10,476 bases of DNA from DASQPE01 sp041488455 (GCA_041488455.1 JBGPPG010000119.1:1-10476), one strand, 5' to 3'; counted from the first letter of the stretch, positions 1-7,322 are shown. The notes: a model not told the origin generated them from the letters alone. Translations and numbers: made by a program.

Positions 1-30
1 GACCTGCTTGGGGGGCGCCCCTGCGTTCGG

Positions 31-696
31 TCAGGGTTCGAGTCGGTGCCTTACCGCGAAGAGGGCGGCCTGCGTGCGATCCGCGCAGTGGATCTTGGGC
101 AGGATCGCGCTCACGTAGCCCTTCACGGTGCCGACGCTCAGATTGAGCTGCGCGGCGATCTGCTTGTTCCCCACGCCCCGGGCGACCAGGCGCAGGACGT
201 CCAGCTCGCGGGGCGTCAGCTCTGCAAAAGGCGACGGCTCGGGTACGGTGGCTACCTGCCGCATGAGGTGCTGCTGCGCCCGGGGGTCGAGGGTGGGGAC
301 CCCGACCGCTGCGGAATGGATCGCCTGCACCAGCTGCGCCCTCAGTACGTCCTTGAGCAGATATCCGGTGGCACCTGCCCGGATGGCGTCCCGCACCCGC
401 TCATCGTCCACGTAGGTGGTGAGCACCAGCACGCGCGGTCCGGCGCCCCCGGCGTGCAGGCGTGCCGTCGCCTCGACGCCGTCGAGCCCGGGCATCAGCA
501 AGTCCATCAGCACCACGTCCGGGCGGAGCCGTTCGGCCAGGCGGACCGCCTCCAGGCCGTCGGCCGCCTCGCCGACGATCTCGATGGTCTCGCGCTCTTC
601 CGAAAGGATCAGACGAAGGCCTTCGCGTACGACCGGGTGATCGTCGGCGATGAGCACCCGGACGGGGCCCCGATGGCTGCGCTGCTCGTGGCTCAC
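31..696 (-). CDS. NarL/LuxR-family DNA-binding response regulator
   Basis: This is the cytoplasmic output half of a two-component system: it accepts a phosphoryl group from the kinase encoded just upstream and binds DNA. The receiver domain spans about residues 12-130. It shows the acidic pair D18-D19, the phospho-acceptor D65 in the LMDLLMPG stretch, T92 and the conserved K114. The LuxR-type helix-turn-helix spans about 155-215, with the family signature LTPRELDVLRLVARG followed by NKQIAAQLNLSVGTVK. I chose the GTG at 696-694 (221 residues) rather than the GTG at 705. The strong GAGGAG site lies 8 nt upstream of the former but abuts the latter. The chosen start overlaps the kinase stop codon by 4 nt (GTGA), which indicates translational coupling. 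Length and domain order are normal for the family. The regulon cannot be read from the sequence. Family assignment is very secure; the stimulus is unknown. Confidence 0.95.
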   Translation of the reverse strand: MSHEQRSHRGPVRVLIADDHPVVREGLRLILSEERETIEIVGEAADGLEAVRLAERLRPDVVLMDLLMPGLDGVEATARLHAGGAGPRVLVLTTYVDDERVRDAIRAGATGYLLKDVLRAQLVQAIHSAAVGVPTLDPRAQQHLMRQVATVPEPSPFAELTPRELDVLRLVARGVGNKQIAAQLNLSVGTVKGYVSAILPKIHCADRTQAALFAVRHRLEP

Positions 697-2465
697 GCCG
701 GGCACTCCTCACCGAGCGGCACCACCGCCCGCACGGTCGTGCCCCCGCCGGCCTGGGATTCGATGCGGAGAGTTCCCCCGATCGCGGTCGCGCGCTCCCG
801 CATCGTCAGAAGGCCAAGCCCGCCCATCTGGATCGCGTGCTCACCGGTCCGCGCGATGTCCGCGGCGAAGCCGGCGCCGTCGTCCGTGACGCTCAGGACC
901 GTGGCGCCCGCCGCGCTCGTGAGCGTCAGTCGAGCGTGCGTCGCGCCGGCGTGCTTCACGACGTTGCTCAGCGCCTCCTGGGCGATCCGGTAGAGCGCCT
1001 CCTCTTGCGCGAGCGGCCTCGATCCGTAGGCGACGAGGTCCGTGCGAACGGGCAGGCCGGCTCGCGACACGTCCTCCGCCAACAGGCCTAGCGCGACCGC
1101 GAGTCCGTGCCGCCGGAGTCGGGCGCGCGCGGAGCGGGCCGGCGCTTCGGTGGCGGCCGCTCCGTCCGCGTCGCGACCACCTCGGCGCGGCCGCAACTCG
1201 GCCAGGAGCACGCGCATCTCGTCGAGAGCCACCTGGCTCAGCTCCACCACTCGGCGCGCCCGCTCTTCCCCTTCGGCGTGATCCCGGGCGTACGCGGGCC
1301 CGAGCGTCTGGGTGATCAGCGTGAGGGTCGAGAGGTGCTGGGTCACCGCGTCGTGCAGCTCGCGGGCGAGACGCTGGCGTTCCTCGAGCACGGCGACGTC
1401 CTGCGCGCTCGCGTAGAGCCGGGCGTTCTCGATCGCGACTGCGAGCTGATCCGCGATGACGCCCACGACGGCGGCATCCTCCGCGTCGAACGGCTCCTGG
1501 CGCTCGACGTTCACCACGCCAAGGACCCGGTCACCGAGGAGGATCGGGATGGCAAGCTCGGCGCCCTCGGCGGGGGCGCCGGGCGTCGGCAAGTACCGTG
1601 GATCAACGCTGACGTCGTTGACGACGACGGTCATCCGTGTCCGGGCCGCCTCGCCCATGATCCCCGCGGTGATGGGGATCCGGTACTCGCCCTTGATCAG
1701 CTGCTTGTAGTGGCCGCCGAACGTGCGGATCACGAGCGTGCCCGGCTGCTCCGGGTCGATGAGCGGGATGGCGATGTTGGGAAAGCCGAGCAGCTCGTGA
1801 ATCGCATCGGCGGCGCGCTGAAGCAATTCGTCGAGGCGAAGATCGGCGGTGACGAGCCGGGCCACGTGTGCCACGACGGCCATACGCTCGCTGCGGTGCC
1901 GCTCATCCTGGTAGCGCTGAGCGTTCGCGATGGCGATCGCCGCCGACCGCGCGAGCAGGGCCAGCGTCTCGACGGCCGTCTCGGCGAACGGCGGCTCACC
2001 CAGGCCGGCGTCGCGAGCGGGGGCCTTCCCGACCGCGAGAACGCCGATCATCTGGCCCTGCCACTCGATCGGCATGCCGATGGCGGGGTGATCGCGCAGG
2101 GCGAGTTGCGTGGGAGAGGGGAGGTCGCCGTACCGGTCGATGACCACCGGGGCACCGCGCTCGAGCACCATGCCCGCTAGGCCGACGCCCCGCGGCATCT
2201 CGGCACCGACTTCATCCGGCGGCATGCGCCAGGCAGCGGCAGTGCGGACGACATCGCCGGTGGCATCGACCAACCCGATCGTGCCGTGCTCCGCGCCGAT
2301 CAGGTCGCACGCGTGGGAAATGATGCGCTCGAGCAGCGGCTGCAGCTCCAGCTCGCCGCTGATCGACTCCACCACGGCGCGTACAGTCTCCTGCTGCCGC
2401 AGGAGGCGTCGGAGCTGCCCGGTGCTCGACTCGGGTACCGCAGCGTTCGGCGTATGGCTCGCCAT
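693..2465 (-). CDS. Soluble double-GAF sensor histidine kinase (NarL/DegS class)
   Basis: This is the sensor kinase for the response regulator that follows it. The protein has 590 residues and no evident signal peptide or membrane helix, so it should be cytoplasmic. An N-terminal segment (about 15-50) leads into GAF domain 1 (about 35-185) and GAF domain 2 (about 200-350). A HisKA_3 dimerisation domain (about 360-425) follows, with the phospho-acceptor H371 in the motif RELHDAV. The C-terminal HATPase domain (about 485-586) has the N-box residue N501 (EALSNVVKHAG), the G1 motif DDGAGF at 528-533 and the G2 motif GGLGLLTMRERA from 548. An Arg/Ala-rich stretch at about 427-452 lengthens the link between the two catalytic domains beyond what is usual. 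GAF domains bind small ligands, haem or chromophores, or only dimerise; which applies here is not visible. The ATG has only a weak GGTGA-like site ahead of it. It probably forms one transcript with the response regulator. Confidence 0.95.
   Translation of the reverse strand: MASHTPNAAVPESSTGQLRRLLRQQETVRAVVESISGELELQPLLERIISHACDLIGAEHGTIGLVDATGDVVRTAAAWRMPPDEVGAEMPRGVGLAGMVLERGAPVVIDRYGDLPSPTQLALRDHPAIGMPIEWQGQMIGVLAVGKAPARDAGLGEPPFAETAVETLALLARSAAIAIANAQRYQDERHRSERMAVVAHVARLVTADLRLDELLQRAADAIHELLGFPNIAIPLIDPEQPGTLVIRTFGGHYKQLIKGEYRIPITAGIMGEAARTRMTVVVNDVSVDPRYLPTPGAPAEGAELAIPILLGDRVLGVVNVERQEPFDAEDAAVVGVIADQLAVAIENARLYASAQDVAVLEERQRLARELHDAVTQHLSTLTLITQTLGPAYARDHAEGEERARRVVELSQVALDEMRVLLAELRPRRGGRDADGAAATEAPARSARARLRRHGLAVALGLLAEDVSRAGLPVRTDLVAYGSRPLAQEEALYRIAQEALSNVVKHAGATHARLTLTSAAGATVLSVTDDGAGFAADIARTGEHAIQMGGLGLLTMRERATAIGGTLRIESQAGGGTTVRAVVPLGEECPA
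705..710 (-). promoter_or_regulatory. Shine-Dalgarno site deciding the response-regulator start
   Basis: GAGGAG on the minus strand lies inside the last codons of the kinase gene, 8 nt before the GTG at 696-694. It touches the earlier GTG at 705-703, so that longer start would have no usable spacing. Confidence 0.75.
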
Positions 2466-2689
2466 CGGGTCACCAGGGCCTACGAAAGAGATGATTTACC
2501 GCCGCGCCCCTGACTTCGGTAGGGGTCTGACCCCTCTTCCGGCACCTTCGCAGCCAGCGATCGTGCGGGCGAAATCCGGTCGGTCAGCGGATAGTCCGCT
2601 TCCTTGCCGCGTCCAATATTGCCGGCGTCACAAAACGACCCGCCACTCAGGCTGGCGCCGACCCACACGCAGCCAGGAGGCTGTTTCCA
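2466..2689. promoter_or_regulatory. Divergent intergenic region between the kinase operon and the exported-protein gene
   Basis: These 224 nt separate two divergent transcription units and must hold the promoters of both. I could not find a convincing -35/-10 pair in either direction. The clearest structured element is a small perfect inverted repeat at 2521-2535: 6-bp arms AGGGGT and ACCCCT around a 3-nt centre. It lies 56 nt upstream of the kinase start. It could be an operator, for example for autoregulation by the NarL-type regulator, or it could be chance. Confidence 0.35.
2675..2680 (+). promoter_or_regulatory. Strong Shine-Dalgarno site for the exported-protein gene
   Basis: A full AGGAGG lies 9 nt before the ATG at 2690. 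This is the strongest ribosome binding site in the window and suggests the product is made at high level. Confidence 0.8.
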
Positions 2690-3469
2690 ATGAAGACAAG
2701 CCACATCGCCATCGCCGCCCTGCTCGGCGCGGCACTCGCCCAGGCCTGCAGCACTTACTCCGGCGCCGGCCCTACCGCGCCCGGGCAAACGCCGCCGCCC
2801 CAGCGAATCGTCGCCCTCAGCGGCGAGGTCGACCGGCACATCCCCGAGTTCGGGGCCCTGGTTGGGGCCGTCAACAACAAGAACGAGCGCGGCTTCCACG
2901 CGGCGGGCCGGCGCGAGATCAACTGGGACGGCGTTCCGGCGCAGTTCACGAATACGTCCAACTTCCCCGCGAACTTCTTCAATGTGAACGCCCCGCGTGG
3001 CGCGGTCTACGTGAGCCCGGCGGGCCTCCGGGTGAGCGATAACCATTTCGCGGACATCAACCCGACCTACGCGAAGGACCTCATCCCGTTCAGCAACCCG
3101 CGGATGTTCGCGCCGATCGGCACGACCAGGTTCGAGCTGACCTTCCGGATCCCCGGGACCGACACGGTGGCGGCTGTGCGGGCCTTCGGTGCGGTGGTGG
3201 TGGACGTTGACAAGCCGAATACCTCGAGGCTCCAAGCGTACGACAAGAACGGCACCTTGATTGCCGACGTGCCCGTGCCGGTGCGGAAAGACCCGGATGA
3301 GTACAGCCTCGTCGGCGTCACGTTCGATGCGCCGGTGATCGCCCGGGTGGCACTGACGCTCGGTGACGCTCCGATCGGCCCGGATGTCGACGACGTGAGC
3401 AGCGGGGGCATGGCCGATGTCGTCGTGCTGGACGATTTCCTCTACAGCGAGCCGCAGCCGTTGCAGTAG
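2690..3469 (+). CDS. Exported protein of an unassigned beta-rich family, possible lipoprotein
   Basis: The 259-residue product has a short N-terminal export signal (residues 1-20: Lys and His, then a hydrophobic Ala/Leu run). It ends in AQAC with C20, a non-standard lipobox, so lipidation is possible but unsure. A Pro/Gly-rich linker (about 21-38) leads to a single globular region. Recognisable patterns are GRREINWDGVPA (73-84), PANFFNVNAPRG (93-104), FGAVVVDVDKPNTS (166-179) and a C-terminal DVVVLDDFLY (243-252). I recall these from a widespread family of secreted proteins in Acidobacteria, Verrucomicrobia and related soil phyla, some with C-terminal sorting tags. I know of no assigned function and give none. 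The alternating hydrophobic pattern and Asp-rich turns suggest a beta-sandwich, perhaps calcium-stabilised (inference). The gene stands alone: divergent from the two-component operon, convergent with the next gene, and followed by a hairpin. The strong AGGAGG site fixes the start. Confidence 0.8.
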   Translation: MKTSHIAIAALLGAALAQACSTYSGAGPTAPGQTPPPQRIVALSGEVDRHIPEFGALVGAVNNKNERGFHAAGRREINWDGVPAQFTNTSNFPANFFNVNAPRGAVYVSPAGLRVSDNHFADINPTYAKDLIPFSNPRMFAPIGTTRFELTFRIPGTDTVAAVRAFGAVVVDVDKPNTSRLQAYDKNGTLIADVPVPVRKDPDEYSLVGVTFDAPVIARVALTLGDAPIGPDVDDVSSGGMADVVVLDDFLYSEPQPLQ

Positions 3470-3493
3470 CTCGCGTCGGAGGCCGGACGGCAA

Positions 3494-3527
3494 TGCGCCC
3501 CTGCCGCATCGGTGCGGCAGGGGCGCA
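3494..3527. terminator. Perfect 15-bp hairpin between convergent genes, probable bidirectional terminator
   Basis: The left arm 3494-3508 and right arm 3513-3527 are exact reverse complements (15 bp, G/C-rich) around the 4-nt loop TCGG. The hairpin sits in the 72-nt gap between the ends of the plus-strand exported-protein gene and the minus-strand regulator gene, 24 nt after one stop and 14 nt after the other. There is no U-tract on the plus strand and only two U residues on the minus strand. It is therefore not a textbook intrinsic terminator, but its position between convergent genes supports termination or 3'-end protection for both. Confidence 0.65.
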
Positions 3528-3541
3528 CGCCGACCATCGCC

Positions 3542-6103
3542 TCAGTCCCGGGGCGCGGTCAGCGCGACAAAGTCCCGACGGGCCCGCAACGGGGCGAGGG
3601 CGGGCTCCTGGTGAAGCCACCTCGGCCATGCCCCTTCGTCCAGCGCTTCGCGGGTACGCGCGACGGCATCGTCGCGCCGGCCGAGCAGCGCGGCCACGCG
3701 CGCGCGGTACATGCTGGCGGTCCAGCTGACGCGCGCGACCGGTTGCGCGGCGAGCCAGCGGTCCAGCGAATCCGCCAGTGCGGTATCTCCACGCTCCGCC
3801 GCGAGTCCGGCGAGCTCCCCTCGAAAATCGACGTTCATCGAGTCTTCCGCGATGAGCTGCCGCGCCATCTTTTCGGCGTCGGCGTACTCGCCGAGCATCT
3901 CCAGCGACCACGTCGCGACCAGTCGTTCCTCCAACGTGGAGCGCTCCTCGGGGGGGCGGCTCCGGTACCATGCCACGGCCCGCGTCGCGGCCTGGCGTGA
4001 GGCAACGGTGTCGCCGTGGAACGCAAGCTCGCGTGAAATCCAGTTGGCGACCCATCCGGGCGTGACGGTGTACTGCGGCCGTCCATCTGTGTATGGGGCA
4101 AGCCCGATATCGCTCACCGTCTCGACGGGAAGGACGAGTGCGCTGTCGAGCAGAGCCAGCGCCGCGGTGGGACGCGACAGGGCGGCCAGCGCGGAGCCTC
4201 GCAGCCAAATCCGACCCAGCGGCGCGCCGGGCGGCACGCGATCGGCGGCGGCCAGCTCGTCGTCGTGGCGGCCGAGCAGATGAAGCGCCTCGGTGAGCCC
4301 GCCCCAATAGACGAAGTGGGTCGTGTCCGTGCTCCAGGCCAGGTCAACCGCGGGGTCAACGCGGTCCAGCATCTCCAGGGCCCGCTTCGGGCGATTGGCC
4401 CACAGTGCGGCCGCGGCAGCGGACATCTGGGAGCTGGAATTGCCTGGCTCGAGGTCGGCACGGTCGAGCGTCAGCCGCAACATCTCTTCATTGCGGCCAC
4501 GGCACCGCGCATCGGCGATCTGCAGCGACAGGCGATCCACCCGATCGAGCGGCTGGGAACGGACGCCGAGCGCGGAGGCGAGCGAGTCGACGAGGGGACA
4601 GCCATTGGAGTTTGCAGCGACGACCGCAGCGGCGATGGCCGCGGTCGTGAACAGGCTGTCGCGATGGGCCGCCTGGAGGAACAGCGCTTGCGCGCGCCGG
4701 CCATCGCCGTGCCAGTAGGCGTCCAGTCCTTCCACGTAAGCCTGGTACGCGTCGAACGGAGGGACCTCGCCGCCCGGGTCGAGAGTCTGGCTCGTGCGCG
4801 GATCGACGGCGGACGCGAGCGCGGTCATCACCCGGGACCGCAGCTCGTCGAGCCCGGCGACGGGAGTGCGCGCGCTGGACAGGATGGGCCCTACGACGCG
4901 CGCGATGCGTCCGGTGCGCGCGTCGGTGACTGCCGCCTCGAAGAAGAGAGTGTCGCCCGTGCGATAGTAGCTGCCCGAGACCACCAGCGCCGCCCCGGTT
5001 CGACGGGCGAGCGTGACCGGGTCCACCGCCGCGCCGGCTCCGGCCCGGCCCTGCTCGAACACGGCGCGGGGGTCCACGACGTCGACGAGGTGGGTGCGCA
5101 CGATCCCCTGGGCGAGCCAGTCCTGCGCCATTCGCCCGAGCGATTGAAGCCCGGAGTCCCCTGACCGATTGTCGAAGACGGCGACGAGCACCCGCGCCCG
5201 GGGTGCGACCGTGTGATGCTTGGCGCTCGCGCCGCGCGCGAGCAGCAGGGAGATGGCGACGGCACCAAGCGCGGCCGCGAAGAACAGCGCAAGGCGCCCG
5301 CGCCTCGGCCGTGCAACCGGCGGCTCGGCGGCTAACGGCTCAACGGCTAACGGCTCAACGGCCACCGCCAGCGGCTTCCGGCCGCCGTCGCGGATCCGCG
5401 CCGCCAGCGCCTCCGTCTCCGCGCTCGGCGTGGCGTCGAACTCCGTGGCGAGGCGGCGCGCGGTCGTTTCATATAGACGAAGGGCCCCACCGGTGTCGCC
5501 GCCCTGGTCGAGCAGCGCCATGGCCCGCCGGAGCCGGCTCTCGTCGCCCGGCGCCAGCACGCACGCCCGCTGAGCCCAGTGGGCGGCGGCGATCAGGTTG
5601 CCCGCCCGCTCCTCGCGCTCGACCAGCGCCCGCACCGCCTGCATGACCAGGTCGGTGACCCGCAGGCGCTCCCGAGACAGCCATTCCTCGAACGCCTCCC
5701 CGGCGTTCACGAAGTGAAGCCCCGCCAGCAGCTCGCCGCCGAAGCAATCGACGGCCTCCTCGTACCGAGCCGCGGCCACGGCCTCGCCGAGCCGGGTCAC
5801 GTCGCACGTCAGCAGGCCGGGGTCGATGGCGACTGCGTCATCGCCATGGGTGACGATCACCCCGTCGCCGAGCGCTTCCCGCAGATGGTAGAGGGTGTTT
5901 CGGAGGGCCCGCCGGGCCGCGGACTGATCCAGGTCGGGCCAGAACATGGCGGCGAGACTGTCACGCCGGTGATAGCCGCTGCCGCCACCGATGGCCAGGT
6001 ACGCGAGGAGCGCGAACCGCTTGGGTTGCGCCAATAAGGAGGAAAGCTCCCGTCCATCCGACCCGCGGACGGCGTGAAGCCCCAACAGACTGAGCTCGAT
6101 CAT
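3542..6103 (-). CDS. Membrane-anchored SARP/BTAD-type transcriptional regulator with TolB-N-like and TPR-like C-terminal half
   Basis: This 853-residue protein looks like a one-component transmembrane regulator. The N-terminus (about 1-95) is an OmpR-like winged helix typical of SARP/AfsR-type activators (LSLLGLHAVRG start, then RRDSLAAMFWPDLDQSAARRALRNTLYHLREAL at 46-78, shown here by its ends). A BTAD-type helical domain follows (about 100-240), including YEEAVDCFGGELLAGLHF and the closing LRLYETTARRLATEFDATPS region. A Pro/Glu-rich linker (about 243-264) precedes a basic RPRRGR cluster and one hydrophobic helix (about 270-288). By the positive-inside rule the DNA-binding half is cytoplasmic and the rest periplasmic. 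Residues about 300-435 resemble the TolB-N/FlgO-like fold (VAVFDNRSGD; ALVVSGSYYRTGDTL). From about 450 to the end the sequence is Ala/Leu-rich with TPR-like helices. I associate this architecture with Gemmatimonadota. No Shine-Dalgarno site precedes the ATG, which fits a near-leaderless transcript. It is divergent from the multicopper-oxidase operon and may control it. Confidence 0.9.
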   Translation of the reverse strand: MIELSLLGLHAVRGSDGRELSSLLAQPKRFALLAYLAIGGGSGYHRRDSLAAMFWPDLDQSAARRALRNTLYHLREALGDGVIVTHGDDAVAIDPGLLTCDVTRLGEAVAAARYEEAVDCFGGELLAGLHFVNAGEAFEEWLSRERLRVTDLVMQAVRALVEREERAGNLIAAAHWAQRACVLAPGDESRLRRAMALLDQGGDTGGALRLYETTARRLATEFDATPSAETEALAARIRDGGRKPLAVAVEPLAVEPLAAEPPVARPRRGRLALFFAAALGAVAISLLLARGASAKHHTVAPRARVLVAVFDNRSGDSGLQSLGRMAQDWLAQGIVRTHLVDVVDPRAVFEQGRAGAGAAVDPVTLARRTGAALVVSGSYYRTGDTLFFEAAVTDARTGRIARVVGPILSSARTPVAGLDELRSRVMTALASAVDPRTSQTLDPGGEVPPFDAYQAYVEGLDAYWHGDGRRAQALFLQAAHRDSLFTTAAIAAAVVAANSNGCPLVDSLASALGVRSQPLDRVDRLSLQIADARCRGRNEEMLRLTLDRADLEPGNSSSQMSAAAAALWANRPKRALEMLDRVDPAVDLAWSTDTTHFVYWGGLTEALHLLGRHDDELAAADRVPPGAPLGRIWLRGSALAALSRPTAALALLDSALVLPVETVSDIGLAPYTDGRPQYTVTPGWVANWISRELAFHGDTVASRQAATRAVAWYRSRPPEERSTLEERLVATWSLEMLGEYADAEKMARQLIAEDSMNVDFRGELAGLAAERGDTALADSLDRWLAAQPVARVSWTASMYRARVAALLGRRDDAVARTREALDEGAWPRWLHQEPALAPLRARRDFVALTAPRD
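5330..5359 (-). repeat. Two perfect 15-bp tandem repeats inside the regulator linker
   Basis: The 15-bp unit at 5330-5344 is repeated exactly at 5345-5359. It encodes VEPLA twice (residues 249-258 of the regulator), followed by a degenerate AEPPV. The unit is a multiple of three, so copy changes would alter only the linker between the BTAD domain and the membrane helix. Each copy carries a TTA leucine codon, rare in such GC-rich DNA. Confidence 0.8.
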
Positions 6104-6112
6104 GAACGCTCG

Positions 6113-6141
6113 AATGTACGTGCCGCCCCGTCACCCGGCAA
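6113..6141 (-). promoter_or_regulatory. Candidate sigma70-type promoter of the SARP-like regulator gene
   Basis: On the minus strand a -35-like TTGCCG (6141-6136, 4 of 6 matches to TTGACA) is followed after exactly 17 nt by a -10-like TACATT (6118-6113, 4 of 6 matches to TATAAT). The -10 element ends 9 nt before the ATG at 6103. Transcription would therefore begin only a few nucleotides ahead of the start codon, consistent with the absent ribosome binding site. Consensus matching alone is weak evidence in GC-rich DNA. Confidence 0.4.
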
Positions 6142-6142
6142 C

Positions 6143-6171
6143 AGACGGTGAAGAGACGGTGGAGAGACGCG
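6143..6171. promoter_or_regulatory. Three heptamers at exact 11-bp period: candidate SARP-type operator
   Basis: On the plus strand AGACGGT occurs at 6143-6149 and again at 6154-6160. A partial third copy, AGACGCG (5 of 7 matches), is at 6165-6171. All are separated by 4-nt spacers ending in AG, so the period is exactly 11 bp. Known SARP-family activators bind tandem heptamers with about one helical turn of spacing near their promoters. Here the repeats lie immediately upstream (1-nt gap) of the candidate -35 of the divergent SARP-like gene and 57-85 nt before the plus-strand operon start. Position and period support an operator for autoregulation, operon control or both. The bound protein is inferred, not shown. 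Confidence 0.5.
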
Positions 6172-6227
6172 CCCCGCCCAGTTTGTCACGCACGGACCGC
6201 GATACCGACGCGCTCACCGAGGAGTAA

Positions 6228-7322
6228 ATGATACCACGCCTTGCTTTGCCCGTTGCCGCCCTGACCCTGCTGGCGGCCTGCGGCGGGAAGATCTCGCTCT
6301 CATCGCACGACTCCTGCACCCTGCTCGCTGCCTCCGAGGCCGAGCCGTACGTCGGGCCCCTCGCCATCCCGCCGTATCGAACCAGTGACGGCGCGGCCGA
6401 CGCAAGCGGCGACGAGTGCATGTACCGGGGCAAGGACGGGCGGCAGGTCACCGTCCGGCCGGCATGGCACGGCGGCCAGATGATAGGCCGGGTGCTCACG
6501 GACGTCCCCAACGCGCTCGGCAGCGTGCTGGGCAAGGGGGCGCCCGGACTGGATTCCCTGACCCACCGCGTCATGCAGCAGGCGCCGGCCGGTCCCTGGG
6601 ACCAGGCCACCTGGATCCCCGGGGGGTCGCTGTTCGCGTCCAAGGGTGAAACCCAGGTGAGCATCGACGTGAGCGGCGCGAGCGGGCGGAAGGATGACGC
6701 GGTCGCACTGGCCCGAATCGCCATGCCGCGGTTCGACCATCCGCTCGACTACGACGGCGCCAAGGCCGTAGCGCTGGTGCCCAAGCCCCGCGCGCACCCG
6801 GCCAAGGCCTGCGACCTGGTGCCCCGCTCGGAGGTCGAGGCCGCGATCGGCCCGCTCGACGGCGCGCCCGCCTCTGACTCGCCCGAAACCTCGTGCACCT
6901 GGCGCGTCGCGACCCCGCAGGGTGAGCGGTCCTATGCCGTGGGGCTGGTGTGGCAGGGCGGCCAGAAGAACTACCGGATGCTTACCCACGGGATGGAGAT
7001 GGTGAGCGGGATGCTGGGCACGCCCGCGAGCACGCCGCTCGACACGATGAAGCCGCCGCCCGAGATGCAGGCGGCGATCGGCGGGCTGATGAAGATGGTC
7101 GCGGGCGGCTCGGCCGGCGGCGCGGGGAGCGCGCCTGGCGCCGCGGCGACCGAAGGGTTCCGAACCGACACGATGCTCAAGGGCTCGTGGGACCACGCCG
7201 CGTTGCTGCACGGAACGCAGCTCCTGGCCGTGCGGGGCGACGTGTTCGTCGGCATGGCCCTCGAGTCGGCCGACTACGGCAAGGCGAAGGCCTTGATGGG
7301 AGCGATCTGTGCTCACCTCTAG
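6228..7322 (+). CDS. Lipoprotein with two copies of a DUF3558-like Cys-containing module
   Basis: The 364-residue product begins with a lipoprotein signal ending in the lipobox LAAC (C18), so it should be lipid-anchored in the envelope. The mature part holds two related repeats. Repeat A (about 28-168) has C30, a GPL motif, C64 in ECMYR, WHGGQ (80-84) followed by RVLT, and a closing strand LFASKGETQVSIDV. Repeat B (about 193-361) has C195 in ACDLVPRSEVEAAIGPL, C223 in SCTWR, WQGGQ (242-246) followed by RMLT, and LLAVRGDVFVGMAL. Repeat B also contains eight Met within 251-290 and a Gly/Ala/Ser-rich insert (about 292-308). The Cys pair, small-domain size and final strand recall the actinobacterial lipoprotein domain DUF3558, though this is pattern memory rather than a search. 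The start is ATG with GAGGAG only 3 nt upstream, a short spacing. It is the first gene of the operon ending in the multicopper oxidase. Function is unknown; metal handling is a hypothesis. Confidence 0.85.
   Translation: MIPRLALPVAALTLLAACGGKISLSSHDSCTLLAASEAEPYVGPLAIPPYRTSDGAADASGDECMYRGKDGRQVTVRPAWHGGQMIGRVLTDVPNALGSVLGKGAPGLDSLTHRVMQQAPAGPWDQATWIPGGSLFASKGETQVSIDVSGASGRKDDAVALARIAMPRFDHPLDYDGAKAVALVPKPRAHPAKACDLVPRSEVEAAIGPLDGAPASDSPETSCTWRVATPQGERSYAVGLVWQGGQKNYRMLTHGMEMVSGMLGTPASTPLDTMKPPPEMQAAIGGLMKMVAGGSAGGAGSAPGAAATEGFRTDTMLKGSWDHAALLHGTQLLAVRGDVFVGMALESADYGKAKALMGAICAHL

Noticed and set aside
10..24. GGGGCGCCCC palindrome downstream of the response regulator as a terminator
   Set aside because: It has no loop and no U-tract, and the window ends too soon to judge its context.
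155..230. Unusual recognition-helix residues (TVKGYVSAIL) in the response regulator as a sign of altered DNA binding
   Set aside because: This position varies widely in the LuxR family, so nothing specific can be concluded.
46..993. Long plus-strand open frame (315 codons) across the response regulator and kinase 3' end
   Set aside because: It is antisense to two genes with clear domain motifs. Its translation is Arg/His/Gly-rich without any family pattern, as expected from GC-rich wobble positions.
1107..2180. Plus-strand open frame of 357 codons inside the kinase gene
   Set aside because: It is fully antisense to the GAF and HisKA coding region and shows no recognisable motif or ribosome binding site.
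2575..2620. Weak TTGGAC-17 nt-TATCCG pair on the minus strand as a kinase promoter
   Set aside because: Each hexamer matches the consensus at only about three positions, which is expected by chance in this region.
2480..3493. Minus-strand open frame of 337 codons over the exported-protein gene
   Set aside because: The plus-strand frame has a strong ribosome binding site, a signal sequence and family motifs; the minus frame has none and also runs through the intergenic region.
6183..6206. TTGTCA (6183-6188) with GATACC as a promoter for the lipoprotein-oxidase operon
   Set aside because: The -35-like element is good (5 of 6), but the only A/T-containing -10-like sequence is 12 nt away, too short for a standard promoter; no element lies at 16-18 nt.
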